Positions 16,794-25,941 of a stretch of 49,330 nt of DNA are shown in pieces (the first letter of the stretch is position 1; each line of letters opens with the position of its first letter). The translations under genes and the position numbers were made by a program. A model generated the notes under the pieces. That model searched no databases. It had not been told where the DNA came from and saw only the letters and a program-made list of their open reading frames with translations. This DNA comes from DTDR01 sp964505415 (GTDB lineage: Bacteria; Hydrothermota; Tepidihabitantia; Tepidihabitantales; DTDR01): positions 1 to 49,330 of the forward strand of contig CAZDHW010000014.1 in the NCBI GenBank assembly GCA_964505415.1, in the 5' to 3' direction.

Positions 16794-17687
16794 TTATCTT
16801 CGCGGATGAAAAGTATTATAAATTTCCTTTAGGTATTCCTTATTCATTTTGGTATAAATCTGAGTTGTTGAGATATTAGAATGGCCTAACAGTTCTTGAA
16901 CTACTCTTAGATTGGCTCCCCTTTCTAAAAGATGAGTAGCAAAGGTGTGACGAAAAGTATGGGGAGTAATTTTTTTCTTAATACCCGCCATTTTTACATA
17001 TTTTTTTAAAATTTTCCAAAAGCCCATTCTTGATAACTTTTCGCCCCGCCGGTTTAAAAAAAGATAAGAGGTGAGTCCAATTTTTTTAGAAAGGAAATAA
17101 GGTCGAACAAGATTTATATATTCTTTCACGGCGAAAATTGCTGGCTCGCCAAGAGGAACGATTCTTTCTTTATTTCTTTTACCAATTATTCTTACAAATC
17201 CCTCTTCTAAATTCACATCATTTATCTTTAAATTTAAAAGTTCAGAAACTCTCATTCCGGTAGCATAAAGCACTTCCAAAAGTGCTTTCGCTCTTATACC
17301 TTCTTCATTTTTAATTGTTTCCGTAGTTTTTATTAACTGTTCAACTTCGCTAACAGTTAAGACTTCGGGCAAACTTCTTTTAATTTTTGGTACCGGCAAC
17401 TCTTCTAAGGGATTTTTGGCAATTATTCCTTCACTGCTTAAAAATTGAAAAAAAGCTTTTAAAGAGGAGATTTTTCGAGCAAGAGTAGTTGGTTTTATCC
17501 CCTTTTTTGAAAGATGACGAATAAATTCTTTTACTTCGTCTTCGTTAATTGTTTTGACATCCTTTTTAAGCCAGGTTAAAAAAAATTTAACATCACTTAA
17601 ATAATAGTCGGTCGAAATTTTACTCAATTTTCTTTCCGTTAAAAGATAGTAACTGAAATTTTCTATTAAATTATCTAAGGAGGTCAT
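16794..17687 (-). CDS. xerD: tyrosine recombinase, XerD-like
   Basis: 297 residues, the standard Xer length. An N-terminal SAM-like domain (LIENFSYYLLTERKLSKISTDYY split here) precedes the catalytic domain with Arg in ATGMRVSELLNL, the lysine in IGKRNKERIVPLG, HTFRHTFATHLLERGANL (H and R), LLGHSNISTTQIY (His and nucleophilic Tyr). The ending EIYNTFHPRR is closer to XerD than XerC. It should resolve chromosome dimers at a dif site with a partner; the second Xer gene lies at 47013-47891. The ATG overlaps the nadB end by 17 bases without a clear ribosome site. Confidence 0.85.
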   Translation of the reverse strand: MTSLDNLIENFSYYLLTERKLSKISTDYYLSDVKFFLTWLKKDVKTINEDEVKEFIRHLSKKGIKPTTLARKISSLKAFFQFLSSEGIIAKNPLEELPVPKIKRSLPEVLTVSEVEQLIKTTETIKNEEGIRAKALLEVLYATGMRVSELLNLKINDVNLEEGFVRIIGKRNKERIVPLGEPAIFAVKEYINLVRPYFLSKKIGLTSYLFLNRRGEKLSRMGFWKILKKYVKMAGIKKKITPHTFRHTFATHLLERGANLRVVQELLGHSNISTTQIYTKMNKEYLKEIYNTFHPRR

Positions 17688-19260
17688 CCTTAGTTAAAAT
17701 AGTGTCTTTTTTAAAATGGTTATCGTCTTTTTCCGGATGGTCAATGTTATAATGAAGTCCCCTCGATTCCTTTCGCTGATAAGCGGAATAAGCAATTAAT
17801 AAACCACAAATAATCATATTTTTTGCTTCTAAAGCAAAGATATTAATCCCTTTGTTTAATATTTTATAGATTTCTTCTTTTAAATCAAAAATCTCTTCAA
17901 TAGCTAAATTTAAATCCTTATCATTTCTTACAATTCCTACTTTATCCCACATAATTTTTTTTAGTCTTTTTACTAATCCTTTTACCTTTTCATTTTCATT
18001 ATTCTCACTAATTTTATTGATTTCTAAAGTTATATCAAGAATTTTTTTCCCATTTTTTAATAAATCCTTTGATTTTAAATATGCCCGCTCAGCAAAAACT
18101 AAAGATTCCAATAAAGAGTTGGAAGCTAATCGATTGGCTCCATGCATTCCGGAACAGGCAACTTCGCCAGCCGAAAGTAAGTTTTCTATTGAAGTTTCTC
18201 CATTTTCATTTATTAATATCCCACCACAAAGGTAATGGGCTGCGGGAACCACTGGTATTGGCTCTTTAGTAATGTCGATGCCAAATTTTAAACAGGTCTC
18301 ATAAATTTTAGGAAAACGATTTTTTATTTTTTCCGGATTGAGATGGGTTAGATCTAATAAGACATATTCCTCTTTTCTTTTTTTTAATTCGTTATCAATT
18401 GCCCGAGCTACCACATCTCTTGGTGCTAAACAACCTAAAGGATGATATTTCTCCATAAAAGTTTTTCCGTCAAGTGTTCTTAAAATACCGCCTTCACCTC
18501 TTACGGCTTCTGAGATAAGGAAGGCCCGACCGTTAATTTCTCCACCGTATAAACTAGTAGGATGAAATTGAATGAACTCCATATTAGCAATTTTTGCTCC
18601 CTTTTCAAAAGCGATGGCAATTCCGTCACCAGTAGCGATTGGTGGATTAGTAGTATATTGATATACTTGACCAACTCCACCGGTTGCCAAGAAGGTAATA
18701 GCCGATAAAATTTTTATGATCTTTTGGGTATTTCTTTCTAAAACATAGGCACCGCAAACTCTGTTATCTTTCACAATTAAATCAACAAGAAAACAATTTT
18801 CCATTATTTTTACTTCTTTTTCTTTTACCTTTTTTATTAAAGTTTTTTCAATAGCATAACCAGTATAATCTTTGGCGTGAACAATTCTCCTTCGCGAATG
18901 ACCACCCTCTTTTCCTAAATCAAATCTTAATTTACCAAAAGAGTTATAATAAGTAGAAAATTCTACGCCTAAATTATATAACTCATAAACTAATCGCGGA
19001 CCTTCTTGACAGACTATTTTAACAATTTCTTCTCTGGCTAATCCTTCGCCAGCTTTAATAGTATCTTCGTAATGAATCAAAGGAGTGTCATCTTCACCAA
19101 TGGCAGCAGCGATTCCTCCTTGGGCATAGTTGGTATTGCTTTCGCTACTTTCTTTTTTAGTAATCAAGATTACTTCGTAAAACTCAGCAATTTTATAAGC
19201 AAACCATAGACCGGCTATGCCGCTACCAATCACTAAAACATCGGTTTTTAAGGTTTCCAT
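17671..19260 (-). CDS. nadB: L-aspartate oxidase
   Basis: 529 residues of the FAD-dependent succinate dehydrogenase/fumarate reductase flavoprotein family. The N-terminal dinucleotide motif is VLVIGSGIAGLWFA; SNTNYAQGGIAAAIGEDDTP is the characteristic flavin-binding stretch. EFIQFHPTSLYG, SEAVRGEGGIL, PVVPAAHYLCGGI and LLSAGEVACSGMHGANRLASNSLLE are family landmarks. NadB makes iminoaspartate from aspartate for NAD synthesis; nadA and nadC are not in the window. The gene starts four bases after the small membrane-protein gene and is cotranscribed with it and xerD. Confidence 0.92.
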   Translation of the reverse strand: METLKTDVLVIGSGIAGLWFAYKIAEFYEVILITKKESSESNTNYAQGGIAAAIGEDDTPLIHYEDTIKAGEGLAREEIVKIVCQEGPRLVYELYNLGVEFSTYYNSFGKLRFDLGKEGGHSRRRIVHAKDYTGYAIEKTLIKKVKEKEVKIMENCFLVDLIVKDNRVCGAYVLERNTQKIIKILSAITFLATGGVGQVYQYTTNPPIATGDGIAIAFEKGAKIANMEFIQFHPTSLYGGEINGRAFLISEAVRGEGGILRTLDGKTFMEKYHPLGCLAPRDVVARAIDNELKKRKEEYVLLDLTHLNPEKIKNRFPKIYETCLKFGIDITKEPIPVVPAAHYLCGGILINENGETSIENLLSAGEVACSGMHGANRLASNSLLESLVFAERAYLKSKDLLKNGKKILDITLEINKISENNENEKVKGLVKRLKKIMWDKVGIVRNDKDLNLAIEEIFDLKEEIYKILNKGINIFALEAKNMIICGLLIAYSAYQRKESRGLHYNIDHPEKDDNHFKKDTILTKDDLLR

Positions 19261-19264
19261 AATT

Positions 19265-19861
19265 CTAAAAATTATAACTTATTTTCAACCCCTGCGGATA
19301 AAAGTTAAAAGATATTTTTTGGTTTTTTATTAAAAACCATGAATTGAAAAAAGAGCCAATTCTCAAAAGTAATGAGGCGGAAAGAAAGAAAGAAGAGATA
19401 AGTTTTTTATTTTTTGCATTTCTTCTTTTTTCAATATAAGTTAATCTTAAATCGTCGCTTTCCCACTGCCAACTGTCTTTGCCAAAATAACCGTGCTTTT
19501 GGAGGTATTCTTTCTGTTTCTCCGGATCCTCCGGATAAAAATTTCTTGCTTGTCTTAAAACATCTTCATTATATTCTTCACTGGAAGAGTATATTTCTAA
19601 TAGACGAAAATAATTTTCTTTTTGAAAATAATTAGCCGAGGCATATTTACTAGCAAAAATTTTGGCATTTTCGTTCTCTCTTTTGCTTAAAAAATTATAG
19701 GTCTGATAAAAGAAAAGAGAGAAAAGGTCAGCGTAAATAAAATATTCACCCTTTTTTTCTTTCAAAAGCAATTCACCGGTTCCAGGAATAATTAAAGAGG
19801 AGAGAGGATAAAGATTGTAAGGTTTTAAATTAATTATCGTGATGATTAAAAAGAAAACCAT
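19265..19861 (-). CDS. small membrane protein of unknown function
   Basis: 198 residues. The N-terminal hydrophobic stretch is followed by SSLIIPGTGELLLKEKKGEYFIYADLF, a polar middle with EEYNEDVLRQARNFYPEDPEKQ and KHGYFGKDSWQWESDDLR, and a C-terminal membrane segment (LISSFFLSASLLLRIGSFF). The PGTGEL...YF start and the YPxDPEKQ...HGYFG middle recall a conserved but uncharacterised family in FCB-type and related bacteria (DUF5683-like); I am unsure of its name. The start overlaps the upstream repeat protein by 32 bases and is supported by AAGGAG at about 19870-19875. Confidence 0.6.
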   Translation of the reverse strand: MVFFLIITIINLKPYNLYPLSSLIIPGTGELLLKEKKGEYFIYADLFSLFFYQTYNFLSKRENENAKIFASKYASANYFQKENYFRLLEIYSSSEEYNEDVLRQARNFYPEDPEKQKEYLQKHGYFGKDSWQWESDDLRLTYIEKRRNAKNKKLISSFFLSASLLLRIGSFFNSWFLIKNQKISFNFYPQGLKISYNF

Positions 19862-22289
19862 TTTTTACTCCTTTTAAATAAATCGCTTTCTTTCGATTTA
19901 CAAAATAAACGCCGCTCTTTTGTTTTCCTTTTTTTAGTTGACCAACAATTGAAAAAACTTTTTTCTTTTTTTGATTATTAAAGTTTCTTCCGCCTTTTTC
20001 ACTCAACAAAAGATAATTTTTCCTTACTAATTTTCCATAAACATCCCAACCTTTATGTCTTCTATTGTCAATCCAAGCAAAACTAATAATGTTATTTATT
20101 TGGGCAATGCTTTGGGAAAAGGTCCATTGATTATTTCCCCAAAATATATCAGGTTCGTGGACAAGTCTGTTATTACCAATTTTATTTCCAAAGTAATCAA
20201 ACCTTTGGGCATAAACGTCAACGTCACCTCTTCCTTTCCGAAAGTCACAAAAGGTTATGATAAACTCATCATTAATAAAGACAGCTGAAGGCGAATACTG
20301 GTCAGCGTTAGTATTATCATCGTTGACTAAAATATTATTGCCAATTCTTTCACCATTAATTTTAAATAATTGACAATAGATATCAACATTTCCATTTCTT
20401 TCATCTTCCCAACAAACTACTATTAATGAATCCTTTGTGGCACAAGTGGGATATCCTTGGAATTCATTAGTTTCTTCATTTACTAAAATACTTGGCTGAT
20501 TACCAATTTTTAAATAAACGTCGTAATCTCCCAACCGATTATCCATCCAGACAAAAATCGGTAAAGTCTCGTTAAAAGTGAGAAAGCCAAAAAGGGCATT
20601 CCCGGTATTATTATCGCTTATTCTGAAATTATTACCAAGGGGATTTAAAAAAGAATCATAATACTGACCGTAAATCAGATATCTTCCTTCACGGTTATCA
20701 GGCCAAATTACTAAAAATTTATCATTTTCAGAAGCAGCAACTACCGGAAAACCTTGAGAAGCATTATTTGTATCGTCATTAATTTTGAAATTTCTGCCAA
20801 GTAAATTACCATTGATATCTAATATCTGGCCATAAATATCAATATCATTATTTCTCCACGAGATAAAAGTAATAAGGGCTTTATTTAGATTGTTTAAGCC
20901 GATACTTGAAAAGAAATTATAACCTTCATCACTAACTTTTTTATTTTCTATCAAGAAATTTCCTAAGGTATCAAAAAAAGTAGCATAAATATGGCAATCT
21001 CCTTCTCTTTCATCCTCCCAGCAAACTCCAAAATATTGGTTATTGGCAGTGATAAAAGGACAGCGTTGGTGAGATGAGGCAAAATCTTCGTTAATTTTAA
21101 AATTGCTGCCAATCTTTCTATTATTCTCATCATAAAATTGACCATAAATATCTAAATTCCCTTCTCTCTCATCTTCCCAGACAATTAAATAGTGATTGTT
21201 TATTAAAGAAATAATACTTGGAAAATCTTGGTAAGAGTTATTAACATCATCATTAACTTTTTCATTGTTACCTATTCTTATTCCTTCCTGACTAAAAATC
21301 TGTTTGTAAATGTCAGGATTGCCTTCCCGTTCGCAGGTGAAAACAACGATAAAATTACCAAAAGTATCACTTTCGCAAGAAGGAGAATATTGGGAATTTT
21401 GAGTATTATCGTCATTTACTAAAAAGTTTCTTCCAATTCTTTGATTAGCAGCATTGAAGATTTGAGCATAAATATCCCAGTTGCCATTTCTTTCATCTTC
21501 CCAACAAACTAACCAGTAATTATTTTTGTTTACTTTTATATTCGGCGAGAATTGCCAAGAAGAAGAGTTATCATCATTAATTCTAAAGTTATTTCCTTGA
21601 CGATTACCGTTGGCATCAAAAATTTGACCATAAATATCCCAATTTCCATTCCTTCCATCTTGCCAGACAATTATAAATTCACCATTATTTTTAACGCCGA
21701 TACTCGGATGATATTGCCAAGCATAGCCAATGGGGTCATCGTTCACCCGGAAATTATTACCCAAAGGATTGCCATCGTAATCAAATATTTGGGCATAGAT
21801 ATCACCGTAATCGTTGCGCCAATCTTCCCAGACAATTATAAAACGACCATCTGGTAAAAAGGCAATTGCTGTTCCTCTTTGGTCATTTTGAGTATTATCA
21901 TCGTTTGCCTTACGATTATTTAATATTTTGTTCCCTATGGAATCATAAACTTGATAATAAATATCTGAATTACATTCTCTTCTATCTTCCCAAGCAATAA
22001 CTATCCGATTTTGACGAAAAGCAATTGCTGGTTCCCCTTTCCATCTTAATCCCCAATCGTCGCTTACCCTTTCTTCGGTTTTTAAAATTTGGCCATTTAG
22101 CGAAAGAATTTTAAAAAAGGGAGAGGAATTACCGTCACGAAAATCACCAAAAGTAATAGCAATTCTTTGGGAGTAAGCAGCGACTTTTGGTTTTTCTTGA
22201 ACAGCGCCGCCAATTTGGTCATCATTTATTAAAAAATCATTTCTGATAAGGGAATCTAAAAAATTAAAGAGAAAGAAGAGAAAAATCAT
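19830..22289 (-). CDS. secreted 14-repeat beta-propeller-like surface protein
   Basis: 819 residues. A hydrophobic signal segment (MIFLFFLFNFLDSLI) is followed by 14 copies of a 47-56 residue unit of the form G-N-x-hydrophobic-x-N-x-x-x-N-D-D, an xxQxxP turn, a strand such as FIIVW, then EDERNGNWDIYGQIFD. Two sets of seven could make two seven-bladed propellers, which is inference. The tail (QKSGVYFV) keeps the core of a sorting motif but ends unusually (GFLFNHHDN), because it reads into the next gene. It starts at the stop of the M6 gene (TAATG). Function unknown; cell-surface or extracellular binding is likely. Confidence 0.75.
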   Translation of the reverse strand: MIFLFFLFNFLDSLIRNDFLINDDQIGGAVQEKPKVAAYSQRIAITFGDFRDGNSSPFFKILSLNGQILKTEERVSDDWGLRWKGEPAIAFRQNRIVIAWEDRRECNSDIYYQVYDSIGNKILNNRKANDDNTQNDQRGTAIAFLPDGRFIIVWEDWRNDYGDIYAQIFDYDGNPLGNNFRVNDDPIGYAWQYHPSIGVKNNGEFIIVWQDGRNGNWDIYGQIFDANGNRQGNNFRINDDNSSSWQFSPNIKVNKNNYWLVCWEDERNGNWDIYAQIFNAANQRIGRNFLVNDDNTQNSQYSPSCESDTFGNFIVVFTCEREGNPDIYKQIFSQEGIRIGNNEKVNDDVNNSYQDFPSIISLINNHYLIVWEDEREGNLDIYGQFYDENNRKIGSNFKINEDFASSHQRCPFITANNQYFGVCWEDEREGDCHIYATFFDTLGNFLIENKKVSDEGYNFFSSIGLNNLNKALITFISWRNNDIDIYGQILDINGNLLGRNFKINDDTNNASQGFPVVAASENDKFLVIWPDNREGRYLIYGQYYDSFLNPLGNNFRISDNNTGNALFGFLTFNETLPIFVWMDNRLGDYDVYLKIGNQPSILVNEETNEFQGYPTCATKDSLIVVCWEDERNGNVDIYCQLFKINGERIGNNILVNDDNTNADQYSPSAVFINDEFIITFCDFRKGRGDVDVYAQRFDYFGNKIGNNRLVHEPDIFWGNNQWTFSQSIAQINNIISFAWIDNRRHKGWDVYGKLVRKNYLLLSEKGGRNFNNQKKKKVFSIVGQLKKGKQKSGVYFVNRKKAIYLKGVKNGFLFNHHDN
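20025..22253 (-). repeat. 14 tandem coding repeats of about 150 bases
   Basis: Degenerate in-frame repeats inside the surface-protein gene, visible in DNA as recurring minus-strand equivalents of plus-strand strings such as atatcccaattgccatttc and ctttcatcttcccaacaaac. The protein consensus is a VNDD motif, about 20 variable residues, then WEDERNGNWDIYGQ. Repeats 4, 5, 7 and 10 are closest to the consensus; repeats 1, 9, 11 and 14 are the most diverged. Confidence 0.8.
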
Positions 22290-25200
22290 TATTGAACAAT
22301 TCCAAATTTATAATATTTTATCTCTTTTTCCTGTTGTGAAGATACTTCTAATCTTAGAAAATATACTCCACTTTTAAAATCTTTAATGTTAAGCTCTATT
22401 TCGTTGGGTACCAATCCGTTGATAGTCTGAAAGTTTATCGTTTTTAACTTTTTGTAAGAGAAATTATAAATATCAATTTTCACATCGGCCACCTCTTTAT
22501 TCAATTGGAAACGGAGATAGCTCTTTTTATCGTTAAACGTTATTGGGTTAGGATAAATATAAAAAGAAGAAATTAAATTTTTTTGCGGAAATAATTTCTT
22601 TTCTAATTTTTTGGTAATTTTTCCGTCTCGCGTTAAATTATTTAATTTTGTCTTCCAGAAGATATCTTCTTCCTTACCAAAGAGGTTATAAACATAAAGA
22701 AAATTCTTATCAGTTGTTACTACTAATTCACTGAAAGAATCATTATCAATATCGGTTAAAAACGGCACAGTCTTTACTCCACCAGTAGTAAATAATCTTT
22801 CCCTTTTATTAATTGAAACGCCAAAATCAGGAAGGCCAATGAAAATATCTGGCATTTTATCACCCTCAAAATCACCAATTATTGGCGAAGTATAAAGATG
22901 GAAATCTTCTTTTTCATAAAAATAATAACCATTTAAGATAATCTCTTTAAAATAGATAGAATCAAAGACAAGGGGATAATTTTCAATTAAAGTTAAGTTA
23001 TAATTAAAAGCAAAGATTTTATTTTTAGCAAAAATCACAATATCATAAAAACCATCTTGATTTATATCACCAATTGCCAAAGAAGAAAAGGAGGGATATT
23101 CCATTATCTTTTGAGACCGGTATTTTTCTTCGCCGTTTAAATCCATTAAAACCAACTGGTAATTTAAATCAATTGGAACAAAAGAAAGGATTTCTTCTTT
23201 TCCATCGCCATCAAAATCAAAAATGATCGGTGAGGAAGGAGAAGAAAAAGGAGAATAAGAAAGGATTTTAGGAAAATTATTTTCTATTTCACCGTTAAAA
23301 TTTATTTTATATAACCAATTATTATCGGTTAAAACAAAAATATGGGAAGAATTGATTGCTGGTGTTAATTTGATTTTACCCGTCAACTTTATCGGAAAAC
23401 CTTCTTTTATTATCCCTTCGCCATTAATTACATATAAATAACCTTTATCAGTACCAACAATTATCTCCTTTTTGTTATCATTATCTATATCATATAGAAG
23501 CGCTTCACTTTTGGCATCGCCATTTAAAAATAAATCAAAAAGACTATTACCAAAGGCGTCAATCACAATTAACCGATTGTAAGAGAGGACAATAATTTCT
23601 AAATTTCCGTCATCGTTAATATCACCAATTGATAAATCACAAGTTAAATCAAAAGGCAATTCGCATAGTATTTCGTAACCTAAATAAGGGCTGCCATCGG
23701 GTTCATAAGCATAAATTATTCCTGTGGAACAAGGGATAATAATTTCTTTTATACCGTCGTTATTTAAATCGGCTACTAATGGTGATAAGAGAGGCGAAGG
23801 AAAATTTTTAATTAGTTCTTTTCTTAAAAGCCTATTATGGAAAGAAAAAAACATCAATGTCTCAGGTTCAGAATGGATATAAAACCGATAATAAGTTTTT
23901 CCATAATAACCATCACTTGAAGGGTTGGTTCTTTCGGTTAGACTATCTAAAAATCCGCCTTTAAAAAATGGGTCATATTGAGAACCAAAAATTTCGAAAG
24001 AATCATAATAAAGAAATCTATCGAAATCTTGAATGCCGTCAGCTTCCACTAAATCCACACCTTTATGATAAGGATTGATGTTAATCGCGTTATAAGGACC
24101 GTATTCTTCAATAATCTTTTCATCAACATGCCAAATTAAAATGCCACTTCCGGGCAAGAAAAAGTCGTATTCACCATCTTCTACGCCAATAACCACCCCA
24201 TTTTCTCTTTTCACTACAATAGTATCTTTTTTGTGAACATCTGTTTGGCGGTTTTCAATAAGAAAATATTCATCTTGAGAAATGGGTATCTTATAAATAA
24301 ATGGTAAAGTTTCTCTTTCGGAAAATAATAAAGAATCCATGCTCATAACAAAACAGGGAAGACTATCTTTTGGCAAATTGATTATTTGTGGCGAGACAAA
24401 ACCAAAAAGAATTTTATGAAAAGGATCAAGTTGTGAAGGAATAATTCCGCTAGGACATTCATAGCCACCGAGCCAACCGCCATGACCCATTAAACTGAAA
24501 CCCCCGACTCCCACAGAATTCCCGGTAACATCGTATAAATCATAAGCGCCAAGAAGATGGGCAAATTCGTGAGCAAGAAGTCCAAGCATACCGATCATTA
24601 CATTATCTTGCCTTGCCATTTCTGGCAAAATACAAGCAATATCAATTTTTGTTCTGCCTTCGTCTACTTCAATATAAGGTTTCCCCAAATAATATTCTAA
24701 GGCTTCGCTATTTATCGTGGCTGCCCAAAGGTCGAAAGGTGAGTCTTTTTTATCATCGGTTTGGGCGCAGGAGCCTGCATGGAAGATAATAAAATAATCA
24801 TAATCACTAAAATTGATATTAGTATCTTTATCAGCAATTGTTAAGGCATCCTCCATTAATCGACACAATCCCATTTCTACTCCTTGAAAATCATAATGAG
24901 GAGGAACTTTCCACATTGTATCACCATAATATTTCATTGGATGAGGTAGCTGATAGGCTTCTAAAACTCCTTCCGGCATTACTTTAAATTCTATATGGAG
25001 TTTTCCTAAGGAATTATGCCAAAAATAGTTTCTTAAACTTAACAAAAGATTTTCAAAATACTTTTTGGTATGTGGTGGGTCGTAATAAAGGCCATCTTCT
25101 TCGGTTAAAAAACCAATTAAATCCATCTTGCCATTTCCAGTAGTTAAACTATCATTATCTTCAACAAATTCAACCCTTAAAGCCAATACCTTAATAGTAT

Positions 25201-25381
25201 CTATTTTTTTATTAAAGGTTAATTTTGGAAAATAAATTTTTTTATTTCTTCTTGATTTATATTTGGTAAATCTTTGGATGACCTTACTATATAATTGAGC
25301 TTCTTTAGGATTAATTCTTTTTTTAATAAATAATTTTTCGGCAAAAAGAAAATTAAATAAAAATAATGAAATAATAAAAAT
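22289..25381 (-). CDS. secreted M6-type metalloprotease with FG-GAP propeller and sorting tail
   Basis: About 1030 residues. A hydrophobic signal stretch (FIISLFLFNFLFAEK) leads to a pro-region and a protease domain with HEFAHLLGAYD (HExxHxxGxxD) encoded at 24571-24539. SLMGHGGWLGG and ILIWHVDE follow. The second half has about seven FG-GAP/VCBS-like units (DLNNDGIKEI, DINDDGNLEI, DIDNDNKKEI, DFDGDGKEEI, DINQDGFYDI, DFEGDKMPDI, DIDNDSFSEL), probably one propeller. The tail KSGVYFLRLE matches type A sorting domains. The frame stays open to an ATG at 25480, but that extension is tRNA-Ser sequence. Between the tRNA end and the signal peptide there is no ATG, GTG or TTG; ATT at 25381 is the placeholder start used here. 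Confidence 0.8.
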   Translation of the reverse strand: MFIISLFLFNFLFAEKLFIKKRINPKEAQLYSKVIQRFTKYKSRRNKKIYFPKLTFNKKIDTIKVLALRVEFVEDNDSLTTGNGKMDLIGFLTEEDGLYYDPPHTKKYFENLLLSLRNYFWHNSLGKLHIEFKVMPEGVLEAYQLPHPMKYYGDTMWKVPPHYDFQGVEMGLCRLMEDALTIADKDTNINFSDYDYFIIFHAGSCAQTDDKKDSPFDLWAATINSEALEYYLGKPYIEVDEGRTKIDIACILPEMARQDNVMIGMLGLLAHEFAHLLGAYDLYDVTGNSVGVGGFSLMGHGGWLGGYECPSGIIPSQLDPFHKILFGFVSPQIINLPKDSLPCFVMSMDSLLFSERETLPFIYKIPISQDEYFLIENRQTDVHKKDTIVVKRENGVVIGVEDGEYDFFLPGSGILIWHVDEKIIEEYGPYNAININPYHKGVDLVEADGIQDFDRFLYYDSFEIFGSQYDPFFKGGFLDSLTERTNPSSDGYYGKTYYRFYIHSEPETLMFFSFHNRLLRKELIKNFPSPLLSPLVADLNNDGIKEIIIPCSTGIIYAYEPDGSPYLGYEILCELPFDLTCDLSIGDINDDGNLEIIVLSYNRLIVIDAFGNSLFDLFLNGDAKSEALLYDIDNDNKKEIIVGTDKGYLYVINGEGIIKEGFPIKLTGKIKLTPAINSSHIFVLTDNNWLYKINFNGEIENNFPKILSYSPFSSPSSPIIFDFDGDGKEEILSFVPIDLNYQLVLMDLNGEEKYRSQKIMEYPSFSSLAIGDINQDGFYDIVIFAKNKIFAFNYNLTLIENYPLVFDSIYFKEIILNGYYFYEKEDFHLYTSPIIGDFEGDKMPDIFIGLPDFGVSINKRERLFTTGGVKTVPFLTDIDNDSFSELVVTTDKNFLYVYNLFGKEEDIFWKTKLNNLTRDGKITKKLEKKLFPQKNLISSFYIYPNPITFNDKKSYLRFQLNKEVADVKIDIYNFSYKKLKTINFQTINGLVPNEIELNIKDFKSGVYFLRLEVSSQQEKEIKYYKFGIVQ

Positions 25382-25387
25382 TAAAAA

Positions 25388-25476
25388 CGGAGAGGGAGGG
25401 ATTCGAACCCCCGGCACACCTTTCGGTGTGCGCGCGATTTCGAGTCGCGTGCCTTCGTCCACTCGGCCACCTCTCC
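25388..25476 (-). tRNA. tRNA-Ser (CGA)
   Basis: 89 nucleotides. Acceptor GGAGAGG pairs with CCTCTCC, discriminator G; anticodon loop CTCGAAA gives CGA, reading serine TCG. The long variable arm (CACACC-GAAA-GGTGTG) is typical of tRNA-Ser. CCA is not encoded. It begins 5 bases after the tadA stop and the M6 protease frame follows directly. Confidence 0.95.
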
Positions 25477-25481
25477 GCATA

Positions 25482-25934
25482 TTATTTGTTCCTTTTATTT
25501 TGGAAAAACATTTTTAAAAGTTCTTTACATTCTTCTTCTTTAATTCCTTCAACAATTTCAATCCTTCCTTTAATAGACTCATAAAATTTAGAATAGTTTG
25601 AAAAAATACCAAATTTTTCTTCTTTAGTTCCATAAACCACTCTTTTTATTCTGGCTAATAGAATCGCACCTAAACACATTAAGCAAGGTTCACAAGTAAT
25701 ATAAATAGTAACTTCCTTTAATCGCCAATTATTAAGATAATTACAAGCTGAAGATATTGCTATCATTTCCGCATGCGCGGTAGGGTCTTTTAATTTCTCT
25801 GTTTGGTTATGTCCCCGACCAATAATTCTATTTTTATACACAATTACGGCTCCAATGGGAATTTCATTTTCTTTTAAAGCAATTTTGGCTTCTTTTATTG
25901 CTTCTTCCATGAATAAAATATCAGAAAAAACCAT
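25482..25934 (-). CDS. tadA: tRNA-specific adenosine deaminase
   Basis: 150 residues, the usual TadA size. Zinc ligands and catalytic glutamate are in PTAHAEMIAI and the paired cysteines in TCEPCLMCLGA; ENEIPIGAVIVYKN and GRGHNQTE are family landmarks. It deaminates A34 of tRNA-Arg(ACG) to inosine, and that very tRNA lies directly upstream. The ATG at 25934 is 7 bases from the tRNA 3' end with no Shine-Dalgarno; an inner ATG at 25910 also lacks one. The stop is 5 bases before tRNA-Ser. Expression therefore probably depends on tRNA processing. Confidence 0.95.
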   Translation of the reverse strand: MVFSDILFMEEAIKEAKIALKENEIPIGAVIVYKNRIIGRGHNQTEKLKDPTAHAEMIAISSACNYLNNWRLKEVTIYITCEPCLMCLGAILLARIKRVVYGTKEEKFGIFSNYSKFYESIKGRIEIVEGIKEEECKELLKMFFQNKRNK

Positions 25935-25941
25935 AAAATTA

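Noticed and set aside
16794..17687. Xer-type recombinase as a sign of an integron or mobile element
   Set aside because: Both Xer genes have the usual XerC/XerD length and endings and sit in housekeeping operons; no attachment repeats or cargo genes were seen.
20025..22253. Regularly spaced repeats as a possible CRISPR array
   Set aside because: The repeats are degenerate, about 150 bases apart and in frame within one long coding gene; they are protein repeats.
25388..25480. N-terminal extension of the M6 protease starting at the ATG at 25480
   Set aside because: These codons are the tRNA-Ser gene itself; the real signal peptide begins after it.
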